64,000 nt of DNA from a virus. The notes below the pieces were generated by a model, which searched no databases, had not been told where the DNA came from, and saw only the letters and a program-made list of their open reading frames with translations. The DNA lies in the IMG/VR virus record IMGVR_UViG_3300020220_003517, positions 19,673 through 83,672 of that record. One strand, 5' to 3'. Every line of letters starts with the position of its first letter. Within the stretch, counting starts at the first letter, position 1. This document shows positions 1 through 6,859 of the stretch, piece by piece. The position numbers and the translations under genes were made by a program.

Positions 1-202
1 AATAATTGGAACTTCATGGATGGGTCACCGCGATGCTATCTTACAGTTTGAAAAATCTTATACTGAACTGATTGAAGAATCTTTAAGCCAGAATTTAATG
101 GACCAAGATCAATCATTTTTAACAGTTGCATATTTAAGAAACCCAGAAATCTGCAAAGTTTACAAAGGTACTTGGGCAGATGCACTAAATCTATGGTCAT
201 GA
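1..202 (+). CDS. 3' end of a glycosyltransferase-like (HtrL/YibB-type) protein, partial
   Basis: The frame is open from the left edge of the window and stops at 200-202, so only the last 66 or so residues are visible. Visible features are the start GTSWMGHRDAI, a central DQDQSFL and a following NPEICKVYKGTW. This pattern (a Gly-rich turn, then D-Q, then a P and an aromatic end) is reminiscent of the C-terminal part of HtrL/YibB-type glycan proteins, but too little is present for a firm call. Its stop overlaps the start of the downstream methyltransferase by ATGA, so the two are probably translated together and may act on the same glycan or nucleotide-sugar substrate. Confidence 0.45.
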   Translation, partial: IIGTSWMGHRDAILQFEKSYTELIEESLSQNLMDQDQSFLTVAYLRNPEICKVYKGTWADALNLWS

Positions 203-798
203 AGGTAAGATATTTTGAACATACATATTATTCTGACTTAGGAGAAAAACCTGTGCTTGTTGACTTAGGTGCTTGTACGGGAGAATTCACAGCGCACTTT
301 TTAAAAGAATACCCAGACGGTTATTCTTTTATGATAGAACCGCTTGACAGAAACTTTAATGTTATTGTGCCAATTGAAGGTCGCTCGGAAAAAGTACTAG
401 GAGCTGTTGTCGGTAAAGAAGTTGATACTGTCACTTTTTATGAAGATGTAAACTCAACTCAAGGAGGTTCAGCAACAGTAAATTACTTTTCTGGAGTACC
501 TCATACAGTTAAAGGCTACACTCTTAAACAAATTTTTGATAAGTTTGATAAAATAGACTTAGTTAAAGTTGATATTGAAGGCGCTGAATGGGATATGTTT
601 ATACTAGCCGACAATGAAACTCTAAAGAAACCTGACCAATACACAGTAGAATTCCATGACTTTTTAGATCCTGCTTTAAGAATTAAAACATTTGAGTGCA
701 TACAAAAGTTAACATATTTAGGATATAAACACGAGGCAATAGGTACTAACTGGCGCCATGGAAGTCCTTATTATGATGTTTTATTTCATAAAAGATAA
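199..798 (+). CDS. FkbM-family SAM-dependent methyltransferase
   Basis: A 199-residue protein with the hallmarks of FkbM methyltransferases: the SAM-binding segment VLVDLGACTGEFT near residues 20-32, an acidic IEP soon after, and the characteristic VKVDIEGAEWDMF in the middle. The family transfers methyl groups from S-adenosylmethionine, usually to sugars or small molecules. I start it at the ATG at 199 because that ATG overlaps the stop of the upstream gene (ATGA); an in-frame ATG at 172 would lie inside that gene. The target is unknown. In phages, FkbM enzymes often sit with glycosyltransferases, as here, suggesting modification of a virion or host glycan. The family assignment is strong and the role is inferred. 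Confidence 0.85.
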   Translation: MKVRYFEHTYYSDLGEKPVLVDLGACTGEFTAHFLKEYPDGYSFMIEPLDRNFNVIVPIEGRSEKVLGAVVGKEVDTVTFYEDVNSTQGGSATVNYFSGVPHTVKGYTLKQIFDKFDKIDLVKVDIEGAEWDMFILADNETLKKPDQYTVEFHDFLDPALRIKTFECIQKLTYLGYKHEAIGTNWRHGSPYYDVLFHKR

Positions 799-806
799 AT
801 TGTTAA

Positions 807-830
807 TAACTTTGCAAACAAAAGTTTGCA
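807..830 (+). promoter_or_regulatory. Hairpin overlapping a Bacteroidota-like -7 element
   Basis: Two things overlap in the 79-base gap. TAACTTTG (807-814) fits the Bacteroidota primary-sigma -7 consensus TAnnTTTG, although no good -33 TTG is visible about 20 bases upstream. A perfect 7-bp inverted repeat with an AAAA loop (tgcaaac/gtttgca, 813-830) follows at once. It may be a weak terminator for the methyltransferase gene or an operator over a promoter for the lipoprotein gene. Both readings are inference. Confidence 0.3.
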
Positions 831-877
831 TTAGTCAAAACTATTGGTTAATTTTATACCATAATTAAATAATCAAT

Positions 878-1132
878 ATGAGAAAACTATTTCTATCCAT
901 TTTTGCTGTTGCTGCTTTAGTTTCATGCTCAGTAAAACAACCCGAAGGCGTTATTCATCGTTGCGTAGTTACTGAGGTGACTGCTAAAGACAAGTACTCT
1001 TTTATACCTGATGGTAAGTATTACACAATCTCCACTGACTGCGGTTACAAACTCACAAGCAGAACCAGCGTAGAAGTTGGAGACACCATTGATGTTCTTG
1101 TCGTTGATGCTAAGAACTATTTTCACAAGTAA
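878..1132 (+). CDS. Small predicted lipoprotein
   Basis: An 84-residue protein with a typical lipoprotein signal: positive MRK, a hydrophobic stretch to about residue 15, and a lipobox ALVSC with the lipidated Cys at position 17. The mature part is about 67 residues, probably beta-rich, with one further Cys pair (HRC, DCG) that could form a disulfide in the periplasm. No family recognised. It begins a run of envelope-directed genes (lipoprotein, single-span membrane protein, exported transglycosylase). A role in superinfection exclusion or envelope remodelling is possible but not shown. The ATG follows an A/T-rich leader without Shine-Dalgarno. Confidence 0.75.
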   Translation: MRKLFLSIFAVAALVSCSVKQPEGVIHRCVVTEVTAKDKYSFIPDGKYYTISTDCGYKLTSRTSVEVGDTIDVLVVDAKNYFHK

Positions 1133-1157
1133 GTATATAATCATAAATTAACCAATC

Positions 1158-1538
1158 ATGAAAGTAAACGAGAAAGTAAGTCATCAAGATGGCACGGTTA
1201 CCGAAAGGGAACTAACAATCGAATTTGAGAAAGGAATTTCTCAAGTTGCCTGGACTCTCTGTCCAACTAATGAAGAACCGTTCTCAGTAAAAATCTTAAA
1301 GTCAGGTTGGCAAGATCATGGTTTACCCATGTATCATGTACTTACCGAGTGGGGTTCTTACGAAGAAACATCTTATTCTCACTTAAACCAAGAACAGCTT
1401 TTTGAGAGATACCCTGAGTTTAAAGCAATTTTAGACAACCACTTTCAGGATATCATAGTATCCGCTGAGGAATTTCAATCAATGCCTAATGACGGTGAAA
1501 TAGGCAGATACATCCGTCGCAACTCAGTTAGTAAATAA
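1158..1538 (+). CDS. Hypothetical protein, 126 aa
   Basis: A 126-residue soluble, acidic protein with no signal peptide, membrane segment or motif I recognise. It is rich in Glu and aromatic residues and contains LTEWGSYEETSYSHL in the middle. It lies 25 bases after the lipoprotein gene and 25 bases before the membrane protein gene on the same strand, so it is probably co-transcribed with them. The leader is A/T-rich (aattaaccaatc) without Shine-Dalgarno. Function unknown. Confidence 0.65.
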   Translation: MKVNEKVSHQDGTVTERELTIEFEKGISQVAWTLCPTNEEPFSVKILKSGWQDHGLPMYHVLTEWGSYEETSYSHLNQEQLFERYPEFKAILDNHFQDIIVSAEEFQSMPNDGEIGRYIRRNSVSK

Positions 1539-1563
1539 TCATAAATCTGTAAATTTAATCATC

Positions 1564-1884
1564 ATGGAAACACTTAACGAAAAAGTAAGCACAGTCTTAC
1601 AAAAGTCTGGGCGAGTTTTAACAATCTCAGCCTTAGTAGCAATCGCAATCGTAGGTTCTTATTACTACGGCAAGTTCAAGAATTCTCCTGAGTCTACAAA
1701 ACCCACAATGCAAATTCAGCCGTCGATCAAGCTGAAAGATGTATCTATCGCAGTCAATGAAAGAAACGAAGTACTTATCATTGACCGCAAGACTGGTGAA
1801 TATATGACATACCAAGACTCAGTAGGTCTTGCTATTTTCAATATGTACGCCGGGAGATTGTACACTGCTAACGCCGGGAAATAA
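1564..1884 (+). CDS. Single-span membrane protein, 106 aa
   Basis: A 106-residue protein with one membrane segment at about residues 19-35 (LTISALVAIAIVGSYYYG), a short cytoplasmic N-terminus and a probable periplasmic domain of about 65 residues. The remainder has a small beta-like pattern (VLIIDRKTGEYMTY). No family recognised. Its TAA overlaps the ATG of the following transglycosylase gene (TAATG), so the two are probably translationally coupled. That makes it a candidate partner or anchor for the transglycosylase at the inner membrane; this is inference from context. Confidence 0.65.
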   Translation: METLNEKVSTVLQKSGRVLTISALVAIAIVGSYYYGKFKNSPESTKPTMQIQPSIKLKDVSIAVNERNEVLIIDRKTGEYMTYQDSVGLAIFNMYAGRLYTANAGK

Positions 1885-2423
1885 TGAAACCTGTGTTTCA
1901 AATCTTAACGTCCGCGGCGGTCATCTTTTTATGTACTGCCGTAATGCTTGCCGACTTCAATGATAGCACCAAGGTGAAAAAAGAAACCTCGCTAAATCTT
2001 CCTCCGCTTACTGTTGTTGACAAGAATAGTCCTCCGTCTATTCAAATGGCGTACTACATTCAAAAGTATGCGAATGAATATGAAGTTCCAATTAACTATG
2101 CTTTTGGAGTTGCTTACGCAGAAACTCGCTATGAAGGGCCATACCAATGGTCATATAACCCACATCAAGTTTCTTGTGCTGGAGCAGTCGGTCCTATGCA
2201 AATCATGCCAACTACTGGAAAAGAAAGTTGGAAAGATCGCACTGTTACTCGTGAAATGCTACTAAGTGACATTGAGTTTAATGTTCGCACAAGTATGAAA
2301 TTACTTCGTACTCTTCATAACAGATACGGTGATTGGAAGACTGTATTTGGTTGCTATAATACCGGGCGCCCTTGTGTTAATGATTATGCGATTAAAGTCT
2401 ATAACTTTTCACCCTCATTCTAA
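1884..2423 (+). CDS. Exported lytic transglycosylase (SLT fold)
   Basis: A 179-residue protein with an N-terminal hydrophobic segment (residues 5-23) that acts as a signal peptide or anchor, then a lysozyme-like transglycosylase domain. Visible family motifs are the catalytic Glu in AYAETRY (about residue 79), AVGPMQIMP in the middle and FGCYNTG near the end. Such enzymes cleave the MurNAc-GlcNAc bond and form anhydro-MurNAc. Because the gene sits with envelope proteins rather than with tail genes, it may act on the host wall during infection or lysis, in addition to the endolysin at 5161. The start overlaps the previous stop. The fold is confident and the timing unknown. Confidence 0.82.
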   Translation: MKPVFQILTSAAVIFLCTAVMLADFNDSTKVKKETSLNLPPLTVVDKNSPPSIQMAYYIQKYANEYEVPINYAFGVAYAETRYEGPYQWSYNPHQVSCAGAVGPMQIMPTTGKESWKDRTVTREMLLSDIEFNVRTSMKLLRTLHNRYGDWKTVFGCYNTGRPCVNDYAIKVYNFSPSF

Positions 2424-2479
2424 CCCATCTAAGAACTTTTTAACTCCATTGAATATAAAACCATATAAAGCAAAAACAC

Positions 2480-3613
2480 ATGAATAATCAGGAAACAATC
2501 CAAAAAATCGAAGAGCAGGTAAACCCTATTCTTGAGCGAATGGTAGACCGCGAGGTAACTACGTTCCAAATTAAAGATCTTGACATTGATAATGGGATCT
2601 ACTTAAATGAAATGCCTATTCGCGGCAAAGCATTTGGAACTGTTATGTCAACTCTTAAAGTTCGTAACAACTTTACCGAGTTTGCTAACAAAATGGCACC
2701 TCAAGATTGGGACATGGTCTCTAAGAAACTTAAATCTGCTGAAGCTGAAACTAAACTTTTTGCTAAAGTGGTTAAAGATGACCAAGGTAACGAAGAGATT
2801 GTTCATGTCTACAAACACAACGAATCTAAAAAGGTGTCTGATGATGCAAGCATTCCACAATACTTTAATTGGATAAAAGAATCCCTCACAAATTCGGAGA
2901 CAGATTACTCGCTTAAGTCTTTAAACTTTAATTCTCAAACTGACATGTTTGACTTAGTACTTCTTAACGAAACTGATCGCGTAGATGTATTTGGTACTGA
3001 CCTTGATGTTTGGAAGACGGGTGATCGTTTTACATTCAGCGGTTTGCGCTTTGACTACGCCCCATTCTTTGAGCGCTTAGTTTGCTCAAACGGAAACACT
3101 GCTTATCAGTATGGGTTTGGCGCTAACATTGCACATGCAAAATTCAACAACAAGAGAATTCAAAGCGTCATCGAGAAAAACTTGATGTTTGCTAATGAAG
3201 GTCTGCCTGAACAACTTTCTCAGGCGGTTCAACACCTTAAGAATAACAACGTTTCTATTGCTGAGTTTGAGCAATTCCGCAAATTCTTTGAAGCTCGTAA
3301 TGAAAACGAAAAATACGATGCTCTTATTCACCGTTTCTTTAATGATCAATACTTCTACAAAGCATACGGTCTAAACATTGCTGAGAAATCACGCAAATGG
3401 AAAACTACTGCTAACACCGGAATCAACGCTTATGATTTCTTTAACATGCTAACCTACATCGCTTCCCACCCACAAGATGTTAGAATGGACCGCGAACACC
3501 GTCGTGAACTACAATTACAAGCTTCTAACATTCTCTTTAAGAAAGAACTTGATTTGGAGGACATTGCTACTAGCGTGCATATTGATTATCCACGATTGGC
3601 TGCAATGAACTAA
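2480..3613 (+). CDS. DUF932-like phage/plasmid protein
   Basis: A 377-residue soluble protein. The centre has a motif block FSGLRFDYAPFFERLVCSNGNTAY, similar to the R-x-V-C-x-N-G core of DUF932 (phage/plasmid-like) proteins, and the later segment NAYDFFNMLTYIASH resembles the conserved Asn/helix region near their C-terminus. The function of this family is not established; members are common on phages and conjugative elements. The gene stands alone, with a 56-base A-rich leader containing tgaatataaaac, and is followed by a strong terminator, so it forms its own transcription unit. The family match is by motif only. Confidence 0.6.
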   Translation: MNNQETIQKIEEQVNPILERMVDREVTTFQIKDLDIDNGIYLNEMPIRGKAFGTVMSTLKVRNNFTEFANKMAPQDWDMVSKKLKSAEAETKLFAKVVKDDQGNEEIVHVYKHNESKKVSDDASIPQYFNWIKESLTNSETDYSLKSLNFNSQTDMFDLVLLNETDRVDVFGTDLDVWKTGDRFTFSGLRFDYAPFFERLVCSNGNTAYQYGFGANIAHAKFNNKRIQSVIEKNLMFANEGLPEQLSQAVQHLKNNNVSIAEFEQFRKFFEARNENEKYDALIHRFFNDQYFYKAYGLNIAEKSRKWKTTANTGINAYDFFNMLTYIASHPQDVRMDREHRRELQLQASNILFKKELDLEDIATSVHIDYPRLAAMN

Positions 3614-3635
3614 ATCTTGATTAAGTGTTGCCCTG

Positions 3636-3662
3636 AAACCTCTGCTGTAGCAGAGGTTTTTT
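3636..3662 (+). terminator. Rho-independent terminator after the DUF932-like gene
   Basis: A 10-bp perfect stem (aaacctctgc/gcagaggttt) with a 4-base loop, followed by a run of T. It closes the 2480-3613 gene and directly precedes a late-promoter-like motif, so it separates two transcription units. Confidence 0.9.
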
Positions 3663-3665
3663 AGC

Positions 3666-3675
3666 GATATATACT
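3666..3675 (+). promoter_or_regulatory. Putative phage late promoter (GATATATACT)
   Basis: Copy of the recurrent GATATATAC motif, placed right after a terminator and only 2 bases before the ATG of the 3678 gene. It extends to ...ACTAT, like the T4 late consensus TATAAATACTATT. A transcript from it would be almost leaderless. Confidence 0.6.
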
Positions 3676-3677
3676 AT

Positions 3678-3869
3678 ATGAAAAAACGAGTACCTACGTT
3701 TGAAGATTTTATCGGCGACTTGGAGACAAGAAAACTCAGAAAACTCGCTGATCGCGAAGAAGAGAAAGACGGTGACGAGCTGTTCTTAGACCCTGATACG
3801 CAAAATCCTACTTACTACGGTGACGATGAAGAGACAGCTACTGCTGCTTATCCGTTTGGAGGAATATGA
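3678..3869 (+). CDS. Small protein with capsid-targeting-like N-terminus (GD type)
   Basis: A 63-residue, highly charged protein starting MKKRVPTFEDFIGD, which matches the shared N-terminal peptide of eleven proteins here (K-x-F-E-x-F-I/L-x-E/D) and resembles the T4 capsid-targeting sequence MKTYQEFIAE. The predicted cut would follow Asp14 (I-G-D), a variant of the L/I-x-E site. The remaining 49 residues are acidic and probably unfolded, with no domain. It follows a terminator and a late-promoter-like motif and overlaps the next gene, which carries the same kind of N-terminus. A packaged internal protein is inferred, not demonstrated. Confidence 0.7.
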   Translation: MKKRVPTFEDFIGDLETRKLRKLADREEEKDGDELFLDPDTQNPTYYGDDEETATAAYPFGGI

Positions 3870-4057
3870 AAAAACCTATAAAAACATTTGAAGAATTCAT
3901 AGGTGACTTGCATGACAAGCATGTTATGAAAAAAGGCAAAAAGTACGCACATGGAAAAGAAGTCTTTTCCATAGACACAAATGAACCTGGCAAAGAATAC
4001 GACCAAGAGAAAGACGGCAGTGATCAAATCAATCGTTCTACTGTCCAAAGGTATTAA
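3866..4057 (+). CDS. Small protein with capsid-targeting-like N-terminus (GD type)
   Basis: A 63-residue protein starting MKKPIKTFEEFIGD, near-identical in its first 14 residues to its upstream neighbour although the rest differs, so the shared head is a module. The body is basic then acidic (HDKHVMKKGKKYAHGKE, then a Glu/Asp-rich tail) with no recognised domain. The ATG overlaps the previous stop (ATGA). A GGAGG precedes the ATG but is only 3 bases away and is part of the upstream coding sequence, so I do not count it as a ribosome-binding site. Probable packaged internal protein by analogy with T4. Confidence 0.7.
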   Translation: MKKPIKTFEEFIGDLHDKHVMKKGKKYAHGKEVFSIDTNEPGKEYDQEKDGSDQINRSTVQRY

Positions 4058-4068
4058 AAAAAACTTTA

Positions 4069-4683
4069 ATGCAGATAAACGTTTACAGTGATCACGGTGT
4101 AAGAGTATCTACTCCGTTGATATGGCAAGATTTTTTTGAAAGTTACTTGCCACACGCACAAGTTCATTATGTTTCAGCAAAAGACATTCTTCAAGGAAAC
4201 CCTGATGCAATACTCTTCCCTGGGGGTTCTGCTAGCATCTTTGCCCGGACTCTGGGAAAAAGAAGATTAAGTAAGATCACTGAATGGGTTAAAAATGGAG
4301 GCCGTTACATAGGCGTTTGCGCGGGTGCATATCTTGCATCAACTACATATTCTTGGTCTCTTGGAATTTCACCTGTAAGTATACATCGCAGGTGGAAAAG
4401 AGGTCATCATACTGTTAAGATACTAGTAGGATCGGAGTATCGTGACGTTGATTATTTTAACGGTCCGGTGTTTGAACAGTGGAAAAATGTGGACATTATT
4501 GCTCGTTACATGGATGACATACCTGATACAGACGGTTTACATGACATGCCTACAACTCCAGCTATTATAAAGAATCGATGCGGTAATGGCAAAGTTCTTT
4601 TACTTAGCCCTCACTTAGAAAAAACTCAAGATCTCAAAGAATTCTTAGAATCACTTTTACTATCTTTTTTGAATGATAAATAA
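4069..4683 (+). CDS. BPL_N-type class I glutamine amidotransferase-like protein
   Basis: A 204-residue protein matching the N-terminal domain of biotin-protein ligases (BPL_N, glutamine-amidotransferase fold). It begins with a strand QINVYSDHGV, then AILFPGGSAS, the nucleophile-elbow IGVCAGAYLAS with the candidate catalytic Cys at about residue 84, and DVDYFNGPVF typical of BPL_N. The C-terminal third has VLLLSPHLE, where the class I triad His is expected. The real reaction of stand-alone BPL_N proteins is not established. It has no capsid-targeting peptide but sits 11 bases after two genes that do. Fold confident, substrate unknown. Confidence 0.75.
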   Translation: MQINVYSDHGVRVSTPLIWQDFFESYLPHAQVHYVSAKDILQGNPDAILFPGGSASIFARTLGKRRLSKITEWVKNGGRYIGVCAGAYLASTTYSWSLGISPVSIHRRWKRGHHTVKILVGSEYRDVDYFNGPVFEQWKNVDIIARYMDDIPDTDGLHDMPTTPAIIKNRCGNGKVLLLSPHLEKTQDLKEFLESLLLSFLNDK

Positions 4684-4703
4684 ACAAATTAAAAAAGAAC
4701 ATA

Positions 4704-4790
4704 GTGAAGAGAAAAATTTTAGAAATTTGTAGAAGAATACATAAGCAAAATAAATTCTTTGCTGTAACATCTAAAATAACTTCTGTATGA
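4704..4790 (+). CDS. Possible 28-aa basic leader ORF
   Basis: A short GTG-started frame (MKRKILEICRRIHKQ...) that ends one base before the ATG of the holin candidate. The composition (Lys/Arg/Ile-rich) and the close placement are what one would expect of a tiny coupled gene, but the start is GTG, no motif supports it, and chance cannot be excluded. If not coding, the 108-base gap holds only A/T-rich leader sequence. Confidence 0.25.
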   Translation: MKRKILEICRRIHKQNKFFAVTSKITSV

Positions 4791-4791
4791 A

Positions 4792-5148
4792 ATGAAACTA
4801 AAAATGATCGCAAGTTTGGAAAAGTTTTCCATCGCGCAGATGACATCAAATGCCAACGGTAAAACTTCTGGCTCTGGAACTATGGGCGTAATTATTTGTA
4901 CTGTTGGAACTCTATGCTTTTTCTTAGGTTGCATTGACAAAATGTTTATCGGAAAAGACATTGATATCATAACGCAAGCCATCATATTTGTTGGCATCGG
5001 TGCTGCTCTTCTTGGGTACAGAAAATCAAAAGACGTATCAGGGGACATCGAAATCGCAAAATTGGAAAACGGTGCTCATGAAAACCAAATTTGTGATTGC
5101 CCCGAAGATTGCACTTGCGGTAACTGTGATCGTTGCCAACCAAAATAA
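4792..5148 (+). CDS. Two-span membrane protein with Cys-rich tail, holin candidate
   Basis: A 118-residue protein with two membrane segments at about residues 32-48 (GVIICTVGTLCFFLGC) and 62-78 (IITQAIIFVGIGAALLGY), a short loop between them and a hydrophilic C-terminal tail. The size, the two-span hairpin and the position 12 bases upstream of the endolysin gene suggest a class II-like holin that would release the endolysin. The tail ends with a cluster of six Cys (CDCPEDCTCGNCDRC), unusual for a holin and suggesting metal or redox binding. A second ATG at 4804 (MIASLEKF) is an alternative start. Role inferred from context. Confidence 0.55.
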   Translation: MKLKMIASLEKFSIAQMTSNANGKTSGSGTMGVIICTVGTLCFFLGCIDKMFIGKDIDIITQAIIFVGIGAALLGYRKSKDVSGDIEIAKLENGAHENQICDCPEDCTCGNCDRCQPK

Positions 5149-5160
5149 ACTCACTAATCT

Positions 5161-5985
5161 ATGTTAATTAAGAAAGGATCTACAGGAGGCGATGTTAAAC
5201 TCTTACAAGAAAAACTTGGTTTAACCGCAGACGGTTCGTTTGGACCAAAAACTGAAACAGCGGTTATTGCTTGGCAAAAGAAAAATGGCTTAACACCAGA
5301 CGGAATAATTACATCAGGCAATGTCAGTTGGAAGTTAATGTTTGGTACACCGGAATTGCCGCCATTTACATCTACTGAATCAACTGGTCTAAAGATTAAT
5401 GAACTCAAAGGTCACATATCTGATGCGGTTCTTGCGCAAATTCCTGAAACTGCTGCTAAATTTGGAATTACTACTAATTTACGTCTTGCGCACTTCTTGT
5501 CACAATGCGCTCATGAAAGTGGAAACTTTAAGGCAACTAGTGAAAACTTAAACTATTCTTCTAAAGGTTTACAAGCAACTTTTGGCAAGTACTTCCCGGG
5601 AAACCTTGCTGACTTATACGCAAAACAACCTGAGAAGATAGCTTCACGAGTTTATGCCAACAGAATGGGAAATGGCGATGAAAAATCACGAGACGGGTAT
5701 AAGTTTCGCGGTAGAGGTTATATACAACTGACTGGTAAAAGCAATTACGAGTCCTTTACAAAATTCATCGGAGAAGATTGTGTTTCTAATCCTGATTTGG
5801 TAGCAACAAAATACCCGCTTGCTTCTGCTGCCTTTTTCTTTAACAACAATAAACTTTGGTCTATTTGTGATAGAGGTGCAACAGTAGCAGATATCACCGC
5901 TGTTACAAAGCGTGTGAATGGTGGAACCAACGGCCTTGACGATAGAATTAAACACTTTAACGAGTACTGGAGTTTACTTAAATGA
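5161..5985 (+). CDS. Endolysin: peptidoglycan-binding domain plus GH19 chitinase-like domain
   Basis: A 274-residue lysin. Residues 1-60 form a PG_binding_1 repeat (IKKGSTGGDVKLLQEKLGL, then FGPKTETAVIAWQKKNGLTPDG). Residues 90-270 are a GH19 chitinase-like domain with the catalytic Glu in CAHESGNF (about residue 119), the conserved FRGRGYIQLTG, NPDLVATKYPLASAAFF and VTKRVNGGTNG. Phage GH19 enzymes cut the glycan strand of peptidoglycan. There is no signal peptide, so release must depend on a holin, for which the preceding gene is the candidate. The ATG has an A-rich leader without Shine-Dalgarno. Family assignment is firm. Confidence 0.9.
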   Translation: MLIKKGSTGGDVKLLQEKLGLTADGSFGPKTETAVIAWQKKNGLTPDGIITSGNVSWKLMFGTPELPPFTSTESTGLKINELKGHISDAVLAQIPETAAKFGITTNLRLAHFLSQCAHESGNFKATSENLNYSSKGLQATFGKYFPGNLADLYAKQPEKIASRVYANRMGNGDEKSRDGYKFRGRGYIQLTGKSNYESFTKFIGEDCVSNPDLVATKYPLASAAFFFNNNKLWSICDRGATVADITAVTKRVNGGTNGLDDRIKHFNEYWSLLK

Positions 5986-6008
5986 AACACTTAAAACTAA
6001 AGTCCTAG
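5982..6008 (+). pseudogene. Remnant of a capsid-targeting-type gene start
   Basis: Directly at the endolysin stop lies ATGAAACACTTAAAACT, identical over 17 bases to the start of the gene at 6860 (MKHLKL...). Here the frame runs MKHLKLKS and then hits TAG. It looks like the leftover start of a lost capsid-targeting gene, or a recombination scar between such genes. It may also be chance in AT-rich DNA. Confidence 0.4.
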
Positions 6009-6034
6009 TAGGAATACCTGAATAAATAAAAATT

Positions 6035-6841
6035 ATGAAATACGTTAAAACATTTGAAAGTTACATCCTAGAAGATTCGATGGAGATTCATGGAAGAGGT
6101 GATGTTATTCCTTTAAGTAAAGTTAACAAGAAAGCTGCTGATGCCTCAATTGGCAGAGGTGGTAAAGACGGTGATAAGAGAGATGATGCAGTTGCTGGGA
6201 AGAAAGTAAGCGTTCCTGTTAAAAATCTTCAAGCTGCCCAAACAGAGATTATCGCGGAAAAGGCTATTGGAATGGCTATTGGAACAATGCTAAACACAAA
6301 ACCTGCAAAAATTGGTGGTGATTTAGGTTCAATCGTTTCTAAAGACAATTTTATTATGGATGGTCATCATCGTTGGGCTGCTACATTTCTTTGCGATCCA
6401 AGCGGAAAAGTTGAAGCAACACAAATTGACTTACCTGGAGTATCCTTAGTATCTGCATTAAACACAATTACCGTTGGTATGTTTAATCGCGGTGGTAACT
6501 ACGGAGACGGAGACATTAAAGATTTTACCGGAAGAAACATTGGAAATCTTTTGGATAACTTTTTAGAGAACGGAATTCAAGGAAAGTTTCCTATTACACC
6601 TGAGCAAGTTAAAGAAAGCTTGAGTAATATGCCAGGAGCAGGTGGGGACTACGAAAAGGGTAAAGAGATTATGATGAAAAACGCTGACGCGTTGCCTAAG
6701 CAAATCATGCCAGGGGCCCCAGCACGAGTAGAAATGCCTGTAATTGGGCCGGACGAAGTTGAGAAAGTAAAACGAATGTTAGCTAATGGTGAGATTGATC
6801 TGACAAAACCATACAGCACCGACGTAAACAAAGAATTGTAA
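6035..6841 (+). CDS. ParB-like (sulfiredoxin-fold) protein with capsid-targeting-like N-terminus
   Basis: A 268-residue protein starting MKYVKTFESYILE, with a predicted cut after Glu13. Residues about 60-125 carry a ParB-like core: a long helix around IIAEKAIGMAIGTML, then NFIMDGHHRWAATFL at about residues 103-117, the G-H-H-R signature of ParB/sulfiredoxin-like proteins, some of which bind or nick DNA or use nucleotides. The rest has a Gly-rich middle (FNRGGNYGDGD) and a helical Pro-rich C-terminus, unrecognised. The leader contains aataaataaaaatt. If the N-terminus acts as in T4, this protein would enter the host with the DNA and could act on it early. Domain call by motif. Confidence 0.68.
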   Translation: MKYVKTFESYILEDSMEIHGRGDVIPLSKVNKKAADASIGRGGKDGDKRDDAVAGKKVSVPVKNLQAAQTEIIAEKAIGMAIGTMLNTKPAKIGGDLGSIVSKDNFIMDGHHRWAATFLCDPSGKVEATQIDLPGVSLVSALNTITVGMFNRGGNYGDGDIKDFTGRNIGNLLDNFLENGIQGKFPITPEQVKESLSNMPGAGGDYEKGKEIMMKNADALPKQIMPGAPARVEMPVIGPDEVEKVKRMLANGEIDLTKPYSTDVNKEL

Positions 6842-6859
6842 CATGAAAGCGCAACTCCT

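Noticed and set aside
3857-3862. GGAGG before the ATG at 3866 as a Shine-Dalgarno site
   Set aside because: Only 3 bases from the ATG, part of coding sequence (FGGI), and no other gene in the window has such a site.
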